DNA from: Leucobacter sp. L43
GTDB lineage: Bacteria > Actinomycetota > Actinomycetes > Actinomycetales > Microbacteriaceae
DNA length: 64,000 nucleotides
NCBI RefSeq assembly: GCF_016597785.1
Contig: NZ_JAENJG010000001.1
Span: 930,001-994,000, forward strand
Reading direction: 5' to 3'
The position numbers were made by a program, and so were the translations under genes. The notes beneath the pieces were generated by a model. The model saw nothing but the letters and a program-made list of their open reading frames with translations. It did not search any database and was not told the origin of the DNA. Below, piece by piece: positions 59,203 to 64,000 of this stretch (the stretch's first letter is position 1; the number at the start of each line of letters is the position of its first letter).

Positions 59203-60795
59203 TTACTCCCACTCGATGGTTCCCGGCGGCTTCGACGTGACGTCGAGCACCACCCGGTTGACCTCTGGGACCTGATTGGTGATGCGGTTCGAGATGCGCG
59301 CCAGCACGTCGTACGGCACGCGCGTCCAGTCCGCGGTCATTGCGTCCTCTGACGAGACCGGGCGCAGCACGATGGGATGCCCGTAGGTGCGGCCGTCCCC
59401 CTGCACCCCCACGGAGCGCACGTCGGCGAGCAGTACCACGGGGCACTGCCAGATCGTGTTGTCGAGGCCGGCGATCGTGAGCTCTTCTCGCGCGATCGCG
59501 TCAGCCTCGCGAAGCACCTCGAGGCGCTCCCGCGTCACCTCGCCGACGATCCGGATGCCGAGGCCGGGCCCCGGGAACGGCTGGCGCCCGACGATGGCTT
59601 CGGGGATGCCGAGTTCGCGGCCGATCGCGCGCACCTCGTCCTTGAACAGCGCACGGAGGGGTTCGATCAGCTCGAAGTCCAGGTCCTCGGGCAGGCCGCC
59701 GACGTTGTGGTGCGACTTGATGTTCGCGGTGCCCGATCCTCCGCCCGACTCGACCACGTCGGGGTAGAGCGTTCCCTGCACGAGGAACTTGATGGGCTCG
59801 CCCTCCGCTTTGGCCTCAGCGACGAGGTCGAGCTGCACCTGCTCGAACGCGCGAATGAACTCGCGGCCGATGATCTTTCGCTTCTGCTCCGGATCCGTCA
59901 CGCCCGCGAGGTGGCCGAGGAAGGTGTCAGCGGCTTCGACGGTGACGAGACGCACGCCCGTGGATTCGACGTAGTCCTTCTCGACCTGCTCGCGCTCACC
60001 CTTGCGGAGCAGCCCGTGATCGACGAACACGGCCGTGAGCTGGTCGCCGATCGCCTCGTGGACCAACGCCGTCGACACAGCCGAGTCGACGCCGCCCGAC
60101 AGCGCGGAGATCACGCGGGCGCTGCCGACCTGTTCGCGGATGCGCGCGACCTGCTCGGCGATCACATTGCCGGCGTTCCAGTCCGGCGCGATCCCGGCGA
60201 CGTGGTGCAGGAAGTTCTCGAGGATCTGCTGCCCGTGGTCCGAGTGCTTCACCTCGGGGTGCCACTGCACGCCGTACAGCTTGCGCTCGGCGGAACCGAA
60301 CGCGGCGACGGGCGTCACCGCGGTCTTCGCGAGCACCTCGAATCCTTCGGGCGCCGCCTGAACCGCGTCTCCGTGACTCATCCAGACGTTCTGAGCATTC
60401 GGCTGCCCGCCGAGAAGCGCCCCGCCGTCACCGACGACGTGCGCATCAGTCGCGCCGTACTCGCGGTCGCCGGTGTTGCCGACGGTGCCGCCGAGAGCGC
60501 GGGCCATCACCTGGAAGCCGTAGCAGATCCCGAGCACCGGAATGCCGAGATCGAAGACGCTCGCGTCGAATGCGGGGGCGCCTTCCTCGTACACCGACGA
60601 AGGACCGCCCGAGAGCACGATGCCGAGCGGGTTGCGCGCCTGCACGTCCGCAGCAGTGATGGTGTGGGGCACGAGCTCGGAGTAGACGCCGGCTTCGCGC
60701 ACGCGTCGCGCGATGAGCTGCGCGTACTGCGCGCCGAAATCGACTACGAGAACCGGACGGTGATCCGTCTCCGGCTGTTCTGACAGTGTCGCCAT
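59203..60795 (-). CDS. guaA: GMP synthase (glutamine-hydrolysing)
   Basis: A 530-residue GuaA. The class I amidotransferase domain has [10 protein letters not shown] with the catalytic Cys and WHPEVKHSD with His-Glu; the ATP-pyrophosphatase domain has [12 protein letters not shown], and the dimerisation domain ends [18 protein letters not shown]. It aminates XMP to GMP. The start shares one base with the stop of the DUF3817 gene (TAATG). In the same strand run as guaB3 and guaB. Confidence 0.97.
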   Translation of the reverse strand: MATLSEQPETDHRPVLVVDFGAQYAQLIARRVREAGVYSELVPHTITAADVQARNPLGIVLSGGPSSVYEEGAPAFDASVFDLGIPVLGICYGFQVMARALGGTVGNTGDREYGATDAHVVGDGGALLGGQPNAQNVWMSHGDAVQAAPEGFEVLAKTAVTPVAAFGSAERKLYGVQWHPEVKHSDHGQQILENFLHHVAGIAPDWNAGNVIAEQVARIREQVGSARVISALSGGVDSAVSTALVHEAIGDQLTAVFVDHGLLRKGEREQVEKDYVESTGVRLVTVEAADTFLGHLAGVTDPEQKRKIIGREFIRAFEQVQLDLVAEAKAEGEPIKFLVQGTLYPDVVESGGGSGTANIKSHHNVGGLPEDLDFELIEPLRALFKDEVRAIGRELGIPEAIVGRQPFPGPGLGIRIVGEVTRERLEVLREADAIAREELTIAGLDNTIWQCPVVLLADVRSVGVQGDGRTYGHPIVLRPVSSEDAMTADWTRVPYDVLARISNRITNQVPEVNRVVLDVTSKPPGTIEWE

Positions 60796-61313
60796 TATCG
60801 CTCCAGTGAGCCTTTCGAGGTGGTGGCGGACGATGCCGCAGCGGTCGGGTGTGAAGTGTCGGGCGCGAGCGCGCTCTCGCGAGAATCGAGGAAGCCGTCG
60901 ACCTCGCGAACGATGCGGGCTTCGAGGAAGAACGACATGAACGGGATGACTCCGCCGAGCGCGATGAGGAGGAACCGCATGAAGCCCCAGCGCATCGGGC
61001 TCCACAGCAGGAAGTCGGAGATGAGGTAGACCACGTAGAACCAGCCGTGCGCGATGAGGATCGCCTTGAACAGGTCGAATCCGCTCGCCTGGAAGTCGGA
61101 TTCGAGGCCTTCGGGCGCGAGCTCGTAGAAGTGCGCGAAGCCGTCTTCGGTGAAGAGGTACAGCTGCACGTTGAACGCGTACTTCATCACCATGACGGCG
61201 CAGAGCATCAGCAGCATGACGCCCGTGACCACCGAGGTCACCTTGTAGAAACTCAGGGCTTTGCGAATACGGGGGTAGTCGGCGGGCTTGGGCTGCAGCT
61301 GCATGGCTTCCAT
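60795..61313 (-). CDS. DUF3817 integral membrane protein
   Basis: A 172-residue protein with three or four membrane segments: [42 protein letters not shown] and [20 protein letters not shown], with the conserved HGW and the R near LEARIVREV. This family is commonly encoded beside guaA in Actinobacteria; its function is not known. Start is uncertain between ATG 61313 and 61304. Confidence 0.85.
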   Translation of the reverse strand: MEAMQLQPKPADYPRIRKALSFYKVTSVVTGVMLLMLCAVMVMKYAFNVQLYLFTEDGFAHFYELAPEGLESDFQASGFDLFKAILIAHGWFYVVYLISDFLLWSPMRWGFMRFLLIALGGVIPFMSFFLEARIVREVDGFLDSRESALAPDTSHPTAAASSATTSKGSLER

Positions 61314-61359
61314 TCTACGGCGGGCGAACGACACCGATGACCGAGGTGCCGTGGGAGGA

Positions 61360-62208
61360 TCAGGGGGTGGTTTCCGCTTCGAGAAGGAGCATCTCGTGCT
61401 CCTTCTCCCACGCGTCTCTCGCGAGGCGATACCAGAAGAAGACGGCGAAGCCGCCGAACACGAGCCATTCGATCGCGTAGAACACGTTCAGCCAGTTCAC
61501 GGCGTCGGCCGGCAGCGGAGCGACGGAATCGATCGCCTCGATCGCCGCGTCGTCGAGGACGGCGGCTGATCCTGCATCGTCGTGCAGCACCAGGTAGCCA
61601 GAGTAGACAGGCCCGTCCACGGAGCCCCAGAGGTTCGCGAGCGCGGCGGGCACCATGGCGTGCATCGTCATCGGGTCTTCGTTCGCGTCGGGCACTCGGG
61701 GCGCTTCGGGTGGCATGTACCTGCCCGTGAGTTCGAGGGTCTCTGCCGTCTGGTCGCCGTCGGCGAGCGCATCGGCGGCCCGCTCGGCCTCTGCAATGGA
61801 AGGAGCCCACCCCACGGCGACGGCGAGGTGCGCGCCCGGCTCCGCGTCGGGCCCGTCCGTCACCAGGTTGCCGACGACCCACGCCCCGCTCGCACCGCCG
61901 TTCTCGCGCGGTGACACGACGGAGAAGTCGTCAGCGACGAACGTCCCGTCGAGATGCACGACGACGCCTGCTGCGGCGTCGGTGACCCCCTGCTCGAAGG
62001 AGGTCACGCTCACGAGCGGCCGCTCCGACTCGGTGTCCACCTGGTCCTGCTGCTGCGACTGGACGGCGATGCCCGCCTGCCACTGCGCGAGCGCTGCGAA
62101 CGCGACGGCGACGCCGAGCGCCAGCAGGAGGGCGAGGATCCAGCTCGGCCGACGCATCACCTGGGCGAGCGTCGGCTCACCCAGGTATTCCAGCTTGCGC
62201 GAAGACAC
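61360..62208 (-). CDS. SURF1-family cytochrome oxidase biogenesis protein
   Basis: A 282-residue protein with an N-terminal membrane segment (about 22-42, SWILALLLALGVAVAFAALA, then QWQ) and a C-terminal one (about 245-262), flanking a large external domain. The W-x-Y/Q motif after the first segment and the VGWAPS and NWLNVFYAIEWLVFGGFAVF motifs are typical of SURF1, which helps heme a insertion into cytochrome c oxidase. Confidence 0.86.
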   Translation of the reverse strand: MSSRKLEYLGEPTLAQVMRRPSWILALLLALGVAVAFAALAQWQAGIAVQSQQQDQVDTESERPLVSVTSFEQGVTDAAAGVVVHLDGTFVADDFSVVSPRENGGASGAWVVGNLVTDGPDAEPGAHLAVAVGWAPSIAEAERAADALADGDQTAETLELTGRYMPPEAPRVPDANEDPMTMHAMVPAALANLWGSVDGPVYSGYLVLHDDAGSAAVLDDAAIEAIDSVAPLPADAVNWLNVFYAIEWLVFGGFAVFFWYRLARDAWEKEHEMLLLEAETTP

Positions 62209-62218
62209 GGTGCGGGGC

Positions 62219-63340
62219 TTAGCGCTCGGCGTAGACGACGCCGACGCGCTGGAACTCCTTGAGCTCCGAATACCCGGTCGTCGCCATCGCGCGGCGCAGT
62301 GCGCCGATCAGGTTCGCACTGCCGTCGGCCACGTTCGCCGGGCCGTTCACGATCTGGGCGAGCGGCGCGACCGAACCGACCTGCACCCGCTTGCCGCGCG
62401 GGAGGTCCTCGTGGTGCGCCTCCTGACCCCAGTGCCATCCGCGACCGGGTGCGTCAGACGCCTTCGCGAGCGTGCTCCCCAGCATCACCGCATCGGCGCC
62501 GCAGGCGATCGCCTTGATCAGGTCTCCGGAGGTGCCGAGGCCGCCGTCGGCGATGACGTGCACGTAGCGGCCGCCCGACTCGTCGAGGTAGTCGGAGCGC
62601 GCACCGGCGACATCGGCGATCGCGCTCGCCATCGGTGCGCGAATGCCCAGTGTGGCGCGCGTCGTCGACGACGCTCCCCCGCCGAAGCCGACGAGCACGC
62701 CGGCCGCACCCGTGCGCATGAGGTGCAGCGCCGACTGGTACGTCGCGGCCCCTCCCACGATGACGGGAACGTCGAGCTCGTAGATGAACTGCTTCAGGTT
62801 GAGGGGTTCGCGGCCCTCCTGCGAGACGTGCTCCGCCGAGACGGTGTTCCCGCGGATCACGAAGAGGTCGACGCCAGCGTTCACGACGGTCTCCGTGAAC
62901 TGAGCCGTGCGGTGCGGTGACAGCGCACCGGCGACCGTGACCCCGGCGTCGCGGATCTCGCCGAGCCGCGCGGTGATGAGCTCTGCTTGGATCGGAGCCG
63001 CGTACAGCTCGCGCATCCGCGCCACCGCCGCGAGTTCGTCGTCGATGGTCGCGAGTTCCGCGAGGAGCGGCTCGGGATCCTCGTGACGCGTCCACAGACC
63101 CTCGAGGTTGAGGACGCCGAGACCGCCGAGCTCGCCGAGCGCGATGGCCGCGGCGGGAGACATGACGGAGTCCATCGGAGCGCCGAGCACCGGGATGTCG
63201 AATTGGAAGGCGTCGATCGACCACGCGGTCGAGACGAGCTCCGGGTCGCGGGTGCGCCGCGTCGGCACGATGCCGATCTCGTCGAAGGTGTACACGCGCC
63301 GTGCACGCTTACCGCGGCCGATCTCGATCTCGTTACTCAC
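62219..63340 (-). CDS. guaB3: GuaB3 family IMP-dehydrogenase-related protein
   Basis: A 373-residue protein of the GuaB3 group. The TIM-barrel segment VLGAPMDSVMSPAAAIALGEL and VIADGGLGTSGDLIKAIACGADAVMLGS are typical of IMPDH-like enzymes, but the CBS pair is missing and the GSGSICTTR catalytic loop of IMPDH is absent. GuaB3 proteins of actinobacteria and cyanobacteria include GMP-reductase-like members. It lies between guaB and guaA on the same strand. Confidence 0.92.
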   Translation of the reverse strand: MSNEIEIGRGKRARRVYTFDEIGIVPTRRTRDPELVSTAWSIDAFQFDIPVLGAPMDSVMSPAAAIALGELGGLGVLNLEGLWTRHEDPEPLLAELATIDDELAAVARMRELYAAPIQAELITARLGEIRDAGVTVAGALSPHRTAQFTETVVNAGVDLFVIRGNTVSAEHVSQEGREPLNLKQFIYELDVPVIVGGAATYQSALHLMRTGAAGVLVGFGGGASSTTRATLGIRAPMASAIADVAGARSDYLDESGGRYVHVIADGGLGTSGDLIKAIACGADAVMLGSTLAKASDAPGRGWHWGQEAHHEDLPRGKRVQVGSVAPLAQIVNGPANVADGSANLIGALRRAMATTGYSELKEFQRVGVVYAER

Positions 63341-63453
63341 CCGCCCAGTCTATCTGGCGGCGGCTGAGCATGCCGAGCGCGCGGGCCGCGTCTGCCTGCT
63401 GCCGGAGCCGGGCGAGGTGCATTCTGCGGCCGGGACGTGCCCTGCACACGCAG

Positions 63454-63487
63454 AAGGGCCCGGATCGAAACCGACCCGGGCCCTTCG
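63454..63487 (-). terminator. guaB terminator
   Basis: GAAGGGCCCGG (63454-63464) pairs with CCGGGCCCTTC (63477-63487) around a 12-nt loop, 11 bp past the guaB stop on the minus strand. Confidence 0.8.
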
Positions 63488-63498
63488 CCGTGCACGTC

Positions 63499-64000
<502 letters not shown>

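Larger units (their letters stand above)
59021..59208 (-). repeat. 94-bp tandem duplication at the guaA 3' end
   Basis: Two units, 59021-59114 and 59115-59208, differ at about three positions. Each starts with a 24-bp perfect palindrome (59022-59045 and 59116-59139; left arm CACTCGATCGCC, right arm GGCGATCGAGTG) and carries a terminator hairpin. The junction repeats the last codons of guaA: TACTCCCACTCGAT occurs at 59110-59123 and again at 59204-59217 in the gene end. Confidence 0.92.

Noticed and set aside
59021-59208. Possible CRISPR-like repeat
   Set aside because: Only two adjacent units, no spacers and no cas genes; it is a tandem duplication of the guaA tail.

Overview
The window is from a high-GC Gram-positive genome. 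Close gene packing, many ATGA/GTGA overlaps, G+C-rich codon ends, a GuaB3-type IMP dehydrogenase paralogue, a DUF6350 membrane protein beside sucCD and a PcrA with a C-terminal Tudor-like end all point to an actinobacterium. A member of the Microbacteriaceae is most likely. That placement is inference from gene content, not a database result.

Region 1 (1-12,110) is an amino-acid catabolic locus. A plus-strand operon encodes a 4-hydroxyproline epimerase (cut by the window edge), an ornithine-cyclodeaminase-family protein, a GntR/FCD regulator and a three-subunit D-hydroxyproline-dehydrogenase-like oxidase. It converges on a complete Liv-type ABC transporter (livKHMGF, minus strand). Divergent from livK is an alpha-ketoglutarate-semialdehyde dehydrogenase (KGSADH), the last step of hydroxyproline breakdown.

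Region 2 (12,110-15,080) is a four-gene minus-strand operon: ferredoxin, ferredoxin-NADP reductase, flavin reductase and superoxide dismutase. It is preceded by a promoter with a 19-bp spacer filled by a SoxR/MerR-type palindrome.

Region 3 (15,228-31,120) is the most unusual part. A nine-gene minus-strand operon (Gfo/Idh dehydrogenase, TIM-barrel isomerase, SDR, DUF4432 mutarotase-like protein, CaiB-type CoA-transferase, a solute-binding-fold protein without signal peptide, crotonase-fold protein, 2-keto-3-deoxy-acid dehydratase-like FAH protein, LacI regulator) diverges from a ribose-type ABC transporter. The transporter genes are followed by a second KGSADH. A perfect 14-bp LacI-type operator lies between the divergent units. 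The two KGSADH genes are a 1,514-bp direct repeat with one mismatch, 19,104 bp apart, so two different pathways to 2-oxoglutarate share one nearly identical final enzyme.

Region 4 (31,190-49,975) holds purH/purN, an OsmC protein, a metNIQ methionine transporter with a candidate McbR-like operator, an MFS/HxlR pair with duplicated operators, a TPP-riboswitch-controlled thiamine transporter (thiB, thiP, and a P-loop protein where thiQ is expected), DUF6350, a TIGR01777-type epimerase, an Ssu/Tau-like transporter, and sucD/sucC.

Region 5 (50,060-64,000) has two overlapping GGDEF genes, a TetR regulator, pcrA, an asparaginase, a glycerophosphodiesterase, a Bax1-I/YccA protein, then guaA, a DUF3817 protein, a SURF1 protein, guaB3 and the 3' end of guaB. 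The 495-bp gap before guaA holds a 94-bp tandem duplication with 24-bp perfect palindromes and duplicated terminators. No rRNA, tRNA, CRISPR array or transposase gene was recognised.
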